64,000 nucleotides of DNA, taken from contig CAWKFQ010000019.1 in NCBI GenBank assembly GCA_963848955.1, forward strand, positions 43,810 through 107,809, given 5' to 3'. Below the pieces are notes generated by a model. It was not told the DNA's origin, did not search any database, and saw only the letters and a list, made by a program, of their open reading frames with translations. Both the position numbers and the translations under genes were made by a program. This document shows positions 16,463-27,151 of this stretch, in pieces (position 1 is the stretch's first letter; each line of letters begins with the position of its first letter). Source of the stretch: DASUPK01 sp963848955. Lineage in GTDB: Bacteria; Actinomycetota; Thermoleophilia; Solirubrobacterales; 70-9.

Positions 16463-17664
16463 CCTGCAGAGCCTCCACGCCGGGCAGCTCCCGGCCCTCC
16501 ATCAGCTCGAGCGAGGCCCCGCCGCCAGTGGACAGCCAGTCGACCGCATCGGCGAGCTCGAACTTCTGCAGGGCCGCCACGGAATCGCCACCCCCGACCA
16601 CGGTGTGCCCCTGCGCGGCGGCGACCGCCTCGGCGACGGCGCGGGTGCCGGAGGCGAAGGGCTCGAGCTCGAAGGCCCCCATCGGCCCATTCCAGAAGAC
16701 GGTCCCGGCTCGCGCGATCCGCTTGCCGAAGTTGGCGGTGGTGTTGGTGCCGACGTCGAGCCCCATCCACCCCTCCGGCACATCGACGCCGTTCAGCTCG
16801 CGCGTCTCGGTGTCGGCATCGAACTCCCGGCCGATGACCAGGTCCTCCGGCAGCTCGACGATCGTGTCGCTGCTCTCGGCCTCCTCGAGCACCCGCCTGG
16901 CGGACTCCACCCCCTCCTCCTCGACAAGCGAGTCGCCGGTGTCCCGGCCCTCGGCCTTGAAGAAGCTGAAGCACATCGCCCCGCCGATCAGGATCTCCTC
17001 GGCGAACCCGAGGAAGCGGTCGATCACGCCGAGCTTGTCGGTCACCTTGGCGCCACCGAGCACGATCACGAGCGGCCGCTGCGGGTCGTCGCGAACCGCG
17101 GTGAGCTCGACCACCTCTCGCTCCAGCAGCAGGCCGGCGTAGCCGGGCAGGAGATGCGCGACCCCCTCGGTGGTCGCGTGGGCCCGGTGGGCCGACCCGA
17201 AGGCATCGTTGACGTAGAGCTCGGCGAGCGCAGCGAGCGCCTCCGCCAGCGCCGGGTCGTTCTTGGTCTCGCCCGGCTCGAAGCGGCTGTTCTCCAGGAG
17301 CAGCACTTCGCCGGCCTCGAGGTCAGTGGCCATCGTGGAGACCTCGTCGCCGACCACCGCCGGCGCCTGCTTCACCGGCGCGCCGAGCAGCTCGCCGAGC
17401 CGTTCGCCGACCGGGGCCATCGAGAGCTCCGGGTCCGGGCCCTTGGGCCGACCCAGATGCGAGACGAGCACCACGCTCGCACCCCGCTCGCGCAGCAGCT
17501 CGATCGTGGGGAGCGACGGCCCTGATGCGGGTGTCGTCCGTCACCACCCCCTTCTCCAGGGGGACGTTCAGGTCCGCGCGCACCAGCACGCGGCGACCAT
17601 CTACCTCGGCGTCTCTGACGCTCGCCTTGGTGAACGAGCGCGCGGCGGTTCGCTCAGCGCTCAC
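16455..17664 (-). CDS. pgk: Phosphoglycerate kinase, frame broken near the start
   Basis: About 403 residues. The N-terminal substrate-binding part (VLVRADLNVPLEKG, DDTRIRA) and the remainder (VVLVSHLGRPKG, LLLENSRFEPGE, VLGGAKVTDKL, NGPMGAFE, GGGDSVAAL, STGGGASLELMEG) are separated by one extra base near 17520. GTG at 17664 is the likely start, 22 bases after the gap stop. It catalyses the first ATP-yielding step of lower glycolysis. Confidence 0.93.
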
Positions 17665-17685
17665 CGTACCTGCGTCGGGGAGCGC

Positions 17686-18708
<1,023 letters not shown>

Positions 18709-18789
18709 TTGAGAGTCCTCCTAGTGATCAGATGCTTTCCGCTCACTACCCAAACTACCGAGCCGGCAGACCCTCCGTAAGCGTCCGCG

Positions 18790-19155
18790 CTAGTTGTGGG
18801 CGACGCAGACCTCGACCAGGTAGCCGTCCGGGTCAGTGAGGCGGCAGCAGTAGTTGCCCGGGCCGAATGCCGGAGCGCTACCGGGTTCGGCAACGGATTT
18901 GCCGCCGTTGGCGAGCCCCGACTCGTAGGAGGCCTTGACAGCCGGGATGCTCTTCGCTGGAAAGGAGATCAGGCCGTAGCCCGGCCGCGGCGAGTCGTCC
19001 CCCTGCTCGATGAAGAACTCCGCCTTGATCAGTCCCCAGCTGACCGAATTCGCCGGCGCGTCGTGGCGGCGCCAGCCGTTGGGAGCGAGAAGCGAGTCGT
19101 AGAAGCGGCCGCTGCGCTCGAGGTCAGAGACTTTGACTGCTGCGTAGTGGAGCAT
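18790..19155 (-). CDS. VOC (glyoxalase-fold) family protein
   Basis: A 121-residue single vicinal-oxygen-chelate domain beginning LHYAAVKVSDLERSGRFYD and ending RLTDPDGYLVEVCVAHN, which contains the usual C-terminal metal Glu. The N-terminal His at residue 3 may be a second ligand. Such one-domain proteins act as lyases, dioxygenases or resistance proteins; nothing here fixes the substrate. It lies between gap and the ABC exporter as a separate minus-strand gene. Confidence 0.75.
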   Translation of the reverse strand: MLHYAAVKVSDLERSGRFYDSLLAPNGWRRHDAPANSVSWGLIKAEFFIEQGDDSPRPGYGLISFPAKSIPAVKASYESGLANGGKSVAEPGSAPAFGPGNYCCRLTDPDGYLVEVCVAHN

Positions 19156-19226
19156 CTGATCGGGAGTCGGCGGACGAGACGGCCCTGCCGGAGGGCCACC
19201 TTATACATGGGAAGGCACACCCGGCG

Positions 19227-19993
19227 TCAGCGCCGCGGCTCCCAGCGGAAGAAGCGGATCGCGACGAGCAGCCCGAACACGCCCCAGACCGCGACGACGG
19301 CGAGGTTGCCCCACTCGAACCCGGCTCCGGTCGTGTGCGGGTCCCAGGCGGTGAACAGAGCCTGAAAAAAGGGCCGCACAGGGAAGACGGAGGCGATATG
19401 GAGGATCCCGTCCGGGATCTCGTCTTCGGGCACGAACACCCCGGACAGGAAATAGAGAGGGAAGACGATCGCATTGGTGACGGCTGGGGCTGCGTCCTCG
19501 CTGGGGATAACCGCGGCGAGGGCAAACCCGAGGCACGAAAACGAAAAACCCCGACGGCGAGAGTGACGAGCAGCGCCGGCAGGGTGTCTGTGGGGATCGT
19601 CACCCCGTAGAACGCCGCGCCGATCACGCTGATGAGGACCACCATGATCACCGAGATGACCAGTGAGTTCCCGACCCTGCCGGCCACGAAAGCCGCCGGT
19701 GGCAGCGGCGTACCGCGGACCCGCTTCAGCTGACCGGCCTCCCGCTCTGAGCTGAGGTTCATTGCGAGCTTCACCGTCGTCGCTGAGATCACCGAGAGCG
19801 CGACGATGGCGGGCACGTAATAGGTGGCGCCATGAACCCCGAGTCCCTGGATGTTCGCGTTCTTGAAGAAGCTGGCGAAGATGAACAGGAAGAGCAGCGG
19901 GAAAATCGCAGTGAAGAAGACGGATGCCGGATTTCGCCAGAAGACTTTCTGGTCGAACCGGAACTGATGCAGAACCAGGGCGACCCCGCTCAC
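19227..19993 (-). CDS. ABC-2 type transporter permease, frame broken
   Basis: About 255 residues with six hydrophobic segments, in two frames joined near 19546, where a run of T/A appears one base too long. Visible segments include NPASVFFTAIFPLLFLFIF, NLSSEREAGQLKRVRGTPLP (the conserved ABC-2 loop) and FPLYFLSGVFVPEDEIPD. GTG at 19993 overlaps the ATPase stop (GTGA). Together the two genes encode a DrrAB-like exporter; the cargo is unknown. Confidence 0.85.
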
Positions 19994-20922
19994 TCGACCA
20001 CCTCCCCCGCGCCATCGGCCTGCCGTGTGAGCTCCAGATAGACGTCCTCGAGACTCGGCCGGCGAACCTGAAGATCCGGAAGGCCAACCCCCCGCTCGCC
20101 GGCCCACACCGTCAAGTCACGGAGCACCGGCACGGGGTCGGTGGCTGCCATCGAGACGGCGCCGGCGTCGATTCGGGCGCGGGTCCGCACCGATTCCGGC
20201 AGGTCGGGCGCGCGGACACCCTTCGGCAGCCGGAAGCTGATCTCCGTGCGCTCCTCGCGGTCGCCGCCCACGTCCTCGGGCGAGCCGGTGGCGACGATCC
20301 GTCCCGCCGAGATGATCGCGACGCGGTCGGCGAGGGCCTGGGCCTCATCCATGTAGTGGGTGGTGAGGAAGACGGTCTTGCCGAGGTCGCGCAGGCCGCC
20401 GATCACGTCCCAAGCCTGGCGGCGGGCCGAGGGGTCGAAACCGGTCGTCGGCTCGTCGAGGAAGAGCAGCTCGGGGTCGCCGATCAGCGCAAGGGCGACG
20501 TCGAGGCGCCTCTGCTGCCCGCCCGACAGCGTCGAGGTACGCGCGTTCGCCTTCTCGTCCAGGCCCACCAGGCTCACGGTCTCGTCGATGTCCCGCGGCG
20601 AGGTGTAGTAGCCCGCGTACTGCTCGACCGCCTCCCGCGGGGTGAGCTCCGGCACCAGCCGCGACTCCTGGAGCACGAAGCCGACCCGATTGCGCCAGGC
20701 GCGGTCCGCGCGCTGAGGATCGATCCCCAGCACGTTCACCTCGCCGGCGTTGCGCGTCCGGTAGCCCTCGAGGATCTCGACGGTGGTCGTCTTGCCCGCG
20801 CCATTCGGTCCGAGGAACGCGAAGATCTCGCCGGTCCCGACCGCAAGGTCGATCCCCCGCACCGCCTCGATGCCGTCGTAGGACTTGCGCAGGCCCTTGA
20901 CGCTGATCACGGGATCGGGCAT
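19990..20922 (-). CDS. ABC transporter ATP-binding protein (DrrA/CcmA type)
   Basis: A 310-residue ATPase. It has Walker A GPNGAGKTTT, Q-loop VLQESRLVPEL, signature TLSGGQQRRLDVA, Walker B LLFLDEPTTG and the switch His in FLTTHYMDEA. The C-terminal extension ends RRPSLEDVYLELT, typical of DrrA-like exporters paired with ABC-2 permeases. It sits upstream of and overlaps its permease gene. Confidence 0.92.
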   Translation of the reverse strand: MPDPVISVKGLRKSYDGIEAVRGIDLAVGTGEIFAFLGPNGAGKTTTVEILEGYRTRNAGEVNVLGIDPQRADRAWRNRVGFVLQESRLVPELTPREAVEQYAGYYTSPRDIDETVSLVGLDEKANARTSTLSGGQQRRLDVALALIGDPELLFLDEPTTGFDPSARRQAWDVIGGLRDLGKTVFLTTHYMDEAQALADRVAIISAGRIVATGSPEDVGGDREERTEISFRLPKGVRAPDLPESVRTRARIDAGAVSMAATDPVPVLRDLTVWAGERGVGLPDLQVRRPSLEDVYLELTRQADGAGEVVE

Positions 20923-20952
20923 CGCGCGGCCAGTCTAGGGTCGCGCCCCCGG

Positions 20953-20998
20953 CGAACGTCCCGGACTGCTCGCTACCGGGGGGGTTCCGGGACGTTCG
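20953..20998. repeat. Palindromic element A, copy 1
   Basis: A 46-base inverted repeat with arms CGAACGTCCCGGA and TCCGGGACGTTCG. It starts a few bases after the rapZ stop and is in reverse orientation to copies 2-4: the reverse complement of its loop carries the same CCCC...AGCG.GCA core. There is no T-run, so it is not a classical intrinsic terminator. Confidence 0.85.
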
Positions 20999-21001
20999 GC
21001 G

Positions 21002-21940
21002 CTATCTGGGGGCCGGTTGCGGCTCCAGGTCCACGTCGCGGTGGACGACCTGGAGCTTGACGTCGCTGCGCCGACCCAGCGTGCGCGCGATTCGGTCCGC
21101 CACCGTGACCGAGCGGTGCCGTCCGCCGGTGCAGCCGATCGCGATCGTCAGGTGCTGCTTGCCCTCGGCGACGTAGGCCGGCAGGAGGAAGTCGAGGAGC
21201 GGCATCAGCCGCCCGTAGAACTCGCCGGCCTGCGTGCCCGACTCGACGTACTCGCGGACCGGCTCGTCCAACCCGGTGAGGGGCCGCAGCTCATCGACGT
21301 AGTGGGGGTTGGGGAGGAAGCGGACGTCGAGCGTGAGGTCCGCGTCCAGCGGCGGCCCGTTCTTGAAGCCGAAGGTGAGGATGGTGAGCGCGAGCTGGTT
21401 CCCGCTGGTGTCGCGGCCGATCAGCTCGATCGCGATGCGCCGCCGCAGCGCACCCCCGGTGAGAGCCGAGGTGTCGATCACGACGTCCGCGCGCTCGCGC
21501 AACGGGGCGAGCCGCTCGCGCTCCGCCCGGATCCCGTCCACGATCCGGCCGCTGCGTGCGAGCGGGTGCCGGCGGCGGGTCTCCTTGTAGCGATGGAGGA
21601 GGGCCTCCTCGTCCGCCTCGAGGAAGACCAGCTTCAGGTCGAGCGCGTCGGTCGCCTCGAGCTCGTCGAGCACCGCGAGCAGGTCCTCGAAGTACTCGCC
21701 GCCCCGGACGTCGGTCACCACCGCGGCCTTCTCCACTCCGCTGCCCTCATGCTGGAAGAGCTCGCCGAGCCCCTCGATCATCCGCGGCGGCAGGTTGTCG
21801 ACGCAGAAGTAGCCGCCATCCTCGAAGGCCGCGATCGCCTCGGACTTGCCGGCGCCGGAGTAGCCGGTGATCACCACGAGCTCGACCCGGTTCTCGCCGG
21901 GCCCTGAGCCGTCTCCCCCCACTGAGCCGTCCTGAGCCAT
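21002..21940 (-). CDS. rapZ: RNase adapter / nucleotide-binding protein RapZ (YvcJ)
   Basis: A 312-residue P-loop protein with Walker A TGYSGAGKS, DNLPPRMI, the conserved FGFKNGPPLDADLTLDVRFL segment and the C-terminal GCTGGRHRSV motif of the RapZ family. In gamma-proteobacteria RapZ controls glmS through sRNAs; in Gram-positives its role is less clear. The start codon overlaps the uvrC stop (TGATG). The uvrC-rapZ linkage is typical of actinobacteria, where whiA often follows, but whiA is not found after it here. Confidence 0.93.
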   Translation of the reverse strand: MAQDGSVGGDGSGPGENRVELVVITGYSGAGKSEAIAAFEDGGYFCVDNLPPRMIEGLGELFQHEGSGVEKAAVVTDVRGGEYFEDLLAVLDELEATDALDLKLVFLEADEEALLHRYKETRRRHPLARSGRIVDGIRAERERLAPLRERADVVIDTSALTGGALRRRIAIELIGRDTSGNQLALTILTFGFKNGPPLDADLTLDVRFLPNPHYVDELRPLTGLDEPVREYVESGTQAGEFYGRLMPLLDFLLPAYVAEGKQHLTIAIGCTGGRHRSVTVADRIARTLGRRSDVKLQVVHRDVDLEPQPAPR

Positions 21941-23853
21941 CAGCCCGCTCTGTGTAGTTGCCGGTGGATCTCGCGAGCGAGCTTACCTGGCACCCCGGGC
22001 ACCGCTTCGAGCTCCTCGCGGCTCGCAGTGAGCAGTCGGTCCGGCGAGCCGAAGTGCCGCAGCAGCGCCCGCTTGCGTGCCGGCCCGACGCCGCGCACTC
22101 CGTCCAGAACCGACGCCGTCATTGCCTGGTCGCGGCGGCTGCGGTGGAAGGTGATCGCGAACCGGTGCGCCTCGTCGCGGACCCGTTGCAGCAGCCGCAG
22201 GGCATCCGAGCCCTTCTCGAGCAGGATCGGGTCCTTTCGGCCGGGGACGAAGACCTCCTCGATCCGCTTGGCGAGGCTGACCACCGCCACCCCCTGCTCC
22301 AGCAGCGGCTCGAGGGTCTTCATCCCGGCGGAGAGCTGGCCCTTGCCGCCGTCGATCACGATCAGGTCGGGAAGCGACGCGAAGCTGGCGTCCCTATCGG
22401 AGTCGTGCGGCGAGATGTCGGCCTGCTGGAGGTAGCGGCCGAGCCGCCTCGACAAGACCTCCTGCATCGCGGCGAAGTCATCGGGACCTTCGCCGTTCTC
22501 GCCGAACTCGCCGCGGATGCCGAACTTGCGGTAGTCCGACTTCTTCGGGGCGGCGCCCTCGAAGACGACCATCGAGGCGACGGTGTGGGTCTCGCCGAGG
22601 TTCGAGATGTCGAAGCCCTCGATCCGGACCGGCACCCGCTCCAGCCCGAGCGCGTCCTGCAGCGCCGAGAGCGACTCCACCCTCTGCTGGCGGCGGTGCT
22701 CACGGCGCAGCTTGTCCTGGGCGAGGGCGAGCTTCGCGTTCTTCTCGGCGAGCTCCCGCAGGCGGCGCAGGTCGCCCCGCGAGGCGACCCGGACCTCGAC
22801 CTGCGAGTCGCGCTGGCTGCCCAGCGCCTCGGCGAGCACGTCGGTGCGACCCCGCAGCTCGGGCCCGACGATGACACGGCCCGGGATGGCCGGGGCGGCG
22901 CCGTAGTACTGGAGCAGAAAGGTCTCGGCGACCTCGCCGGGGTCGCGATCCCCCTCCGCGACCTCGTCCTCGCCCGCCAGATAAAAGCCCTGCCGCTCCG
23001 CCAGCACGCCGTCGCGGACCTGGAAAACCTGAGCGTTCGCGTCGTTCCCCTCCACCGCCACCGCGATCAGGTCGGCGCTCCCCAGTGCGCCGCCCGCGAC
23101 CTGCTGGCGCTCCATCATCCCCCGCACTGCATTGAGCCGGTCGCGGAAGAGCGCGGCGCGCTCGAAGTCCTGCGCCTCGGAGGCCTCCTCCATCTTGTCC
23201 TCGAGGTCACCGGCGATCTCCTTGTAGCGGCCAGAGAGGAAGCCGACGATCCGGTCGATGTTTCCCCGGTACTCCTCCTTGTCGATGTAGCCGACACAGG
23301 GCGCCTGGCAGCGCTTGATGTAGTAGTCGAGGCAGGGGACGCCGGAGCGCCGCCCTGGCTCCGGCCCCTCGCAGGTGCGGTACTGGAAGAGCTTGCCGAG
23401 CAGGTCCAGCGTGTCGCGGACCCGCTTGGCGCTCGAGAACGGGCCGAAGTAGGCGCGGTTCGGCCGGTGCCGTTCCCGCGTGAAGTAGACGCGGGGGAAC
23501 TCCTCGTCGAGGCTGACGCCGACGTAGGGATACGACTTGTCGTCGCGGAGCCGGATGTTGAACCGCGGGCGGTAGCGCTTGATGAAGCTCTGCTCAGCAA
23601 GCAGGGCCTCCGGCTCGTTCTCGGTCACCAGGAACTCGATCGAGTCCGTGCGGTCGATCAGCTCCGCGGTCCCGCCCATGCCCGCGCCGCGCCCCGACCC
23701 CTTGCCCGCGAAGTGCGAAGCGACCCGCTTGCGGATCGAGTTCGCCTTGCCCACGTAGAGGGCGTCCCCCGCCTTGTCGCGGAAGACGTAGACGCCGGGG
23801 GCATCGGGGAGCTCCCGGCGCTGCTCTGCCAACTTCTCGCTGCTCTCTGGCAC
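21940..23853 (-). CDS. uvrC: Excinuclease ABC subunit C
   Basis: A 637-residue UvrC. It has an N-terminal GIY-YIG-type nuclease domain (GVYVFRDKAGDALYVGKAN), a Cys-containing region with CLDYYIKRCQAPCVG, a UVR motif (ERAALFRDRLNAVRGM), an RNase H-like C-terminal nuclease (EGFDISNLGETHTVASMVVF; DLIVIDGGKGQLSA) and a terminal helix-hairpin-helix pair (GVRGVGPARKRALLRHFGS). It incises both sides of DNA lesions with UvrAB. It is divergent from the enoyl-CoA hydratase gene with 45 bases between. Confidence 0.97.
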   Translation of the reverse strand: MPESSEKLAEQRRELPDAPGVYVFRDKAGDALYVGKANSIRKRVASHFAGKGSGRGAGMGGTAELIDRTDSIEFLVTENEPEALLAEQSFIKRYRPRFNIRLRDDKSYPYVGVSLDEEFPRVYFTRERHRPNRAYFGPFSSAKRVRDTLDLLGKLFQYRTCEGPEPGRRSGVPCLDYYIKRCQAPCVGYIDKEEYRGNIDRIVGFLSGRYKEIAGDLEDKMEEASEAQDFERAALFRDRLNAVRGMMERQQVAGGALGSADLIAVAVEGNDANAQVFQVRDGVLAERQGFYLAGEDEVAEGDRDPGEVAETFLLQYYGAAPAIPGRVIVGPELRGRTDVLAEALGSQRDSQVEVRVASRGDLRRLRELAEKNAKLALAQDKLRREHRRQQRVESLSALQDALGLERVPVRIEGFDISNLGETHTVASMVVFEGAAPKKSDYRKFGIRGEFGENGEGPDDFAAMQEVLSRRLGRYLQQADISPHDSDRDASFASLPDLIVIDGGKGQLSAGMKTLEPLLEQGVAVVSLAKRIEEVFVPGRKDPILLEKGSDALRLLQRVRDEAHRFAITFHRSRRDQAMTASVLDGVRGVGPARKRALLRHFGSPDRLLTASREELEAVPGVPGKLAREIHRQLHRAG

Positions 23854-23898
23854 AAGTAGAAGGGTAGGCTCCGGCCTCCCGCGCCTAGGAGGTATCGG

Positions 23899-24747
23899 AT
23901 GTCAGAAACCGCAGAGACCGAGGTTCCCCTGCTGACCGACGAGCCGCCTGAGCTCGAGACGCTCGAGATCGAGGTCGACGGCCAGATCGGGACCCTGACG
24001 CTGAACCGTCCGGACGCACTGAACGCGATGAGCCCGGAGATGATCGGCGAGCTGACGATCGCCGCCGCCTGGCTCGCCGACCGCGCACCGATCCGGGCGC
24101 TGATCGTGACCGGGGCGGGGCGCGCCTTCTGCTCCGGCGGCGACGTCAACTGGTTCAAGCGCGGCGTGACGGACGAGAACGTCGACCTGCCCTCGGAGGT
24201 CCGCCGCGGCGCCGAGGCCCTCCACAACGCCATCGTCGACATCCGCCGCATTCCCTATCCGGTGATCGCGGCGATCAACGGCCCGGCAGCGGGGGCCGGC
24301 ATGTCGCTGGCGCTCTCCGCCGACATCCGGATCGCCTCCGAGGATGCCTTCCTGGCAATCGCCTACGGTCGCATCGGGGCGGCGCCAGATGGCGGCATGA
24401 CCTACTTCCTGCCGCGCGTGGTCGGCCCGGCGAAGGCGCTCGAGCTGGCCCTCAACGACCCCAACCTCGATGCGACCGCCGCGCTCGAGGCCGGGCTGGT
24501 GAGCGAGGTGGTCCCAGCCGATGAGCTGCTCACTCGCACCCGGGAGAAGGCCGAGAAGCTCGCAGCGAAGGCTCCCTACTACGTGCGGACGGCCAAGCGG
24601 CTCCTCCACGAGTCGACCGAGAACTCGATCAACGACCACCTCCAGTTGGAGCGACACGGGATCGCCGACAGCATGGCGACGCAGGACCTGAAGCGAGGCG
24701 TAACCGCCTTCTTCGACGGGGAGACCCCGGAGTTCCAGGGCGACTAG
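23899..24747 (+). CDS. Enoyl-CoA hydratase/isomerase family protein
   Basis: A 282-residue crotonase-fold enzyme. The oxyanion-hole segment is GRAFCSGGDVNWFKRG, and the second one is NGPAAGAGMSLALSADIRIA. The position of the usual catalytic Glu pair reads RIGAAPDGGMTYFLPR, which has Asp rather than Glu as in PaaG-type isomerases. A strong ribosome site (AGGAGG at 23887) precedes the ATG by seven bases. The acyl-CoA substrate is unknown. Palindromic element A follows three bases after the stop. Confidence 0.88.
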   Translation: MSETAETEVPLLTDEPPELETLEIEVDGQIGTLTLNRPDALNAMSPEMIGELTIAAAWLADRAPIRALIVTGAGRAFCSGGDVNWFKRGVTDENVDLPSEVRRGAEALHNAIVDIRRIPYPVIAAINGPAAGAGMSLALSADIRIASEDAFLAIAYGRIGAAPDGGMTYFLPRVVGPAKALELALNDPNLDATAALEAGLVSEVVPADELLTRTREKAEKLAAKAPYYVRTAKRLLHESTENSINDHLQLERHGIADSMATQDLKRGVTAFFDGETPEFQGD

Positions 24748-24749
24748 GC

Positions 24750-24794
24750 CGAACGTCCCGGATACCCCTCCCCAGCGAGCACTCCGGGACGTTC
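24750..24794. repeat. Palindromic element A, copy 2
   Basis: Arms CGAACGTCCCGGA and TCCGGGACGTTC flank a loop TACCCCTCCCCAGCGAGCAC. It lies directly downstream of the enoyl-CoA hydratase gene. Confidence 0.88.
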
Positions 24795-24861
24795 AGGAAT
24801 CCCTGCGGTTGGGAAACCCGTATTAGAGTGGAACGACCTAGCGTCAAGGAAAGGTGGCCTG

Positions 24862-25293
24862 ATGAGACGAGCTTCTGCAGTGGCGTGCGTGACGGCCGTG
24901 GCGGCCCTGGGCCTGGTGGCCTGCGGCGGTGGCGACGACAACAACGACACCACGGCGGCCGCGACTCCGCCGGCGACCACGACCGGTGGTGGGGGCGCGG
25001 GCGGCGGCTCGACGGTCAACATCTCAACGCCCTCCGGCACCGAGCTCGCTTACGACCAGAAGTCCGCCAGCGCGAAGGCCGGCAGCGTGACGATCGACTT
25101 CACGAACAACGAGTCGATCCCGCACGACGTCGCCATCGAGAGCCCCTCGGGCGACACGGTTGGCCAGACCGACCTGGTCGCCTCAGGTACGGCGAACACA
25201 ACCGTGGACCTGCAGCCCGGGACCTACACATTCTTCTGCACCGTTCCCGGCCACCGCGAAGCCGGCATGGTGGGACCGCTGACCGTTAAGTAA
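24862..25293 (+). CDS. Plastocyanin-like cupredoxin lipoprotein
   Basis: A 143-residue exported protein with a lipobox (ALGLVACGGG), a Thr/Gly-rich linker of about 25 residues and a cupredoxin domain. All four type-1 copper ligands are present: His in SIPHDVAIES, then Cys, His and Met in FFCTVPGHREAGM. It should bind one copper and carry electrons outside the membrane. A ribosome site (AAAGGTGG) precedes ATG 24862. Its partner is unknown; the cytochrome maturation genes are 20 kb away. Confidence 0.9.
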   Translation: MRRASAVACVTAVAALGLVACGGGDDNNDTTAAATPPATTTGGGGAGGGSTVNISTPSGTELAYDQKSASAKAGSVTIDFTNNESIPHDVAIESPSGDTVGQTDLVASGTANTTVDLQPGTYTFFCTVPGHREAGMVGPLTVK

Positions 25294-25327
25294 GGGACGG
25301 CTTCGCCATAAACGGGTTGCTCCTCGG

Positions 25328-25807
25328 CTACGCCTGCGGAGCACCCTCGAATACACGGCCGACCGAGTCCGCTACACAGGCCGGCTTGTCCGAGCCCTCC
25401 ACGTCAACCGTGAAGCGCGTGACGACCTGCCACCAGCCGCCGCCGACGTCCTCGACGTCGGTGACCTCGGCCGTAGCGCGTATCCGCGAGCCGGCCGGCA
25501 CGGGCGCGGGGAAGCGCACCCTGTTCCAGCCGTAGTTGACGCCGAGCTTGAAGCCGCTGGAGCTGAGCAGCTCGAGCCGCATGCCGTCGATCATCGACAG
25601 CGTCAGGTTCCCGTGGGCGACGGTCGTGCCGAACGGGCTCTCGTTCTTCGCCCGCTCGACGTCGGTGTGGATCCACTGGTGGTCGCCGCTCAGGTCCGCG
25701 AAGGCGTTGATGTCCTCCTGGGTGACCTCTCGCCACTCGCTCGGCCCAATCTGCTCGCCGAGCAGGCCCTTCAACCCCTCGATTCCCTCAACCTGAACCG
25801 TCGCCAT
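25328..25807 (-). CDS. MaoC-like (R)-hydratase / dehydratase
   Basis: A 159-residue hot-dog-fold protein. The hydratase motif with the catalytic Asp and His reads FADLSGDHQWIHTD, followed by FGTTVAHGNLTLSMI and NYGWNRVRFPAPVPAGSRI. These fit single-domain MaoC enoyl-CoA hydratases of fatty-acid or polyhydroxyalkanoate metabolism. It is convergent with the cupredoxin gene and divergent from the substrate-binding protein gene. Confidence 0.9.
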   Translation of the reverse strand: MATVQVEGIEGLKGLLGEQIGPSEWREVTQEDINAFADLSGDHQWIHTDVERAKNESPFGTTVAHGNLTLSMIDGMRLELLSSSGFKLGVNYGWNRVRFPAPVPAGSRIRATAEVTDVEDVGGGWWQVVTRFTVDVEGSDKPACVADSVGRVFEGAPQA

Positions 25808-25873
25808 GAACCAACCCTACTGATCGCCCAGTGGCTATGAATACGCCTCTGAGGGGCGGAATCGACACACACC

Positions 25874-27151
25874 TTGGCGCTCGCGGTTGCGACCGGACTG
25901 GCCATCGTCCTCGGCCTCGGCGCCTGCGGGGGCGGGGGCGGCGGCAACGGGCCGGGGTCCACGGAGCTCCACCTCGTGATCGGGAACTCGCTGCCGCTCA
26001 GCGGCAGCTCGAAGTCCCTCGGCGAATCAGGGCAGAAGGCCTCGGAGCTCGCCCTCGAGCAGATCAAGCAGGCGATCGACTCGGCGGGCTCAGACCACAG
26101 CGTCAGGATCGTCAACGAGGACCAGGGAAGCGACATCGACGCCGCCGTGGAGTCGGCCAAGAATCTGGTCAGCACCGACGGGGCCACCTGCCTGACCGGC
26201 CCCTGGTCCTCCGAGGCTGTGGCGCAGACGGCGCAGGACGTTGCGATCCCCTCCGAGGTGCTCGAGATCTCGCCGGTTGCGGCGAGCGACGACGTGGCCG
26301 AGCTGAGCGACCACGATCTGGTCGACAGCACCGCCCTGCCGGTCTCCACCGAGGGAGAGGCCCTGAAGAAGGCGATCGAGCGCGCTCTGGGCGGCGTCGA
26401 GGGGTTCACGGTGAACGTCGCGGCCAGCACCGATCCGAGCTCGGACACGATCGCTCAGGACTTCATCCAGTCGTGGCAGGGGGACGACGGAACCGTCGGC
26501 GGGCATATCGCGCTCGCGCCTCCCCCGCTGAGCAACCAGGCGTCTCAGATCACCGGCAACAGCCCGGACGCGGTCCTGCTCGTCGACAACCCCACCGGGT
26601 TCGGCCAACTGGCTCCGGCGCTGGAGAGCAGCAACGCATGGGAGCCCGCGACCGCCTGGGGCAACGACCAGCTCGTCTCGCCGGGGATCCCCGGGGAAGT
26701 CGGCTCAGGCGCGGTCGAGGGAATGCACGCGCTCGCTCCCGGCTCGCCCGAGGGCGACGAGAGCACCTCGGCCTTCATCGAGGACTTCAAGTCTGCGTCT
26801 CCGAGAAGGGTGCAACTGGCGCCGTTCGCCGCCCAGGAGTTCGACGCCACGATCCTCTGCTACCTGGCGGCGGTGGCCGCCGGCTCGACGGACGGCCAGA
26901 AGATGGCCGACGAGCTGATCGACATCACCGCGCCCGGCGGCACCGAGTACTCCTGGCAGCAGCTCCCCGAGGCGGTCAAGGCACTGGAGGACGGCAAGGA
27001 CATCGACTACACCGGCGCCTCCGGCCCGATCGACATGGACGTCCACGGCAATCCGACCAACGGGGTCTTCGATATCTATCAGTACGCCTCGGGCGGTCTC
27101 AATAAGGTCGGCGAGATCGCGGTCGAGAAGCCGAATCCGGCAACGCTCTAG
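25874..27151 (+). CDS. Branched-chain amino-acid-type ABC substrate-binding lipoprotein
   Basis: About 425 residues of a Leu/Ile/Val-binding-protein fold (periplasmic binding protein type 1). It begins with a lipoprotein signal (IVLGLGACGGGGGG) and continues IGNSLPLSGSSKSLGESGQKASELAL and CLTGPWSSEAVAQTAQDVAIP. TTG at 25874 leaves no positive charge before the hydrophobic core. An ATG at 25837 in another frame (MNTPLRGGID) could be the true start if one base is wrong near 25870. No permease or ATPase genes are adjacent. Confidence 0.8.
   Translation: MALAVATGLAIVLGLGACGGGGGGNGPGSTELHLVIGNSLPLSGSSKSLGESGQKASELALEQIKQAIDSAGSDHSVRIVNEDQGSDIDAAVESAKNLVSTDGATCLTGPWSSEAVAQTAQDVAIPSEVLEISPVAASDDVAELSDHDLVDSTALPVSTEGEALKKAIERALGGVEGFTVNVAASTDPSSDTIAQDFIQSWQGDDGTVGGHIALAPPPLSNQASQITGNSPDAVLLVDNPTGFGQLAPALESSNAWEPATAWGNDQLVSPGIPGEVGSGAVEGMHALAPGSPEGDESTSAFIEDFKSASPRRVQLAPFAAQEFDATILCYLAAVAAGSTDGQKMADELIDITAPGGTEYSWQQLPEAVKALEDGKDIDYTGASGPIDMDVHGNPTNGVFDIYQYASGGLNKVGEIAVEKPNPATL

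Noticed and set aside
21958..23859. A 633-codon open frame on the plus strand antisense to uvrC
   Set aside because: It is the mirror frame of a GC-rich gene. The uvrC frame shows every family motif, while the antisense translation is low-complexity and matches nothing.
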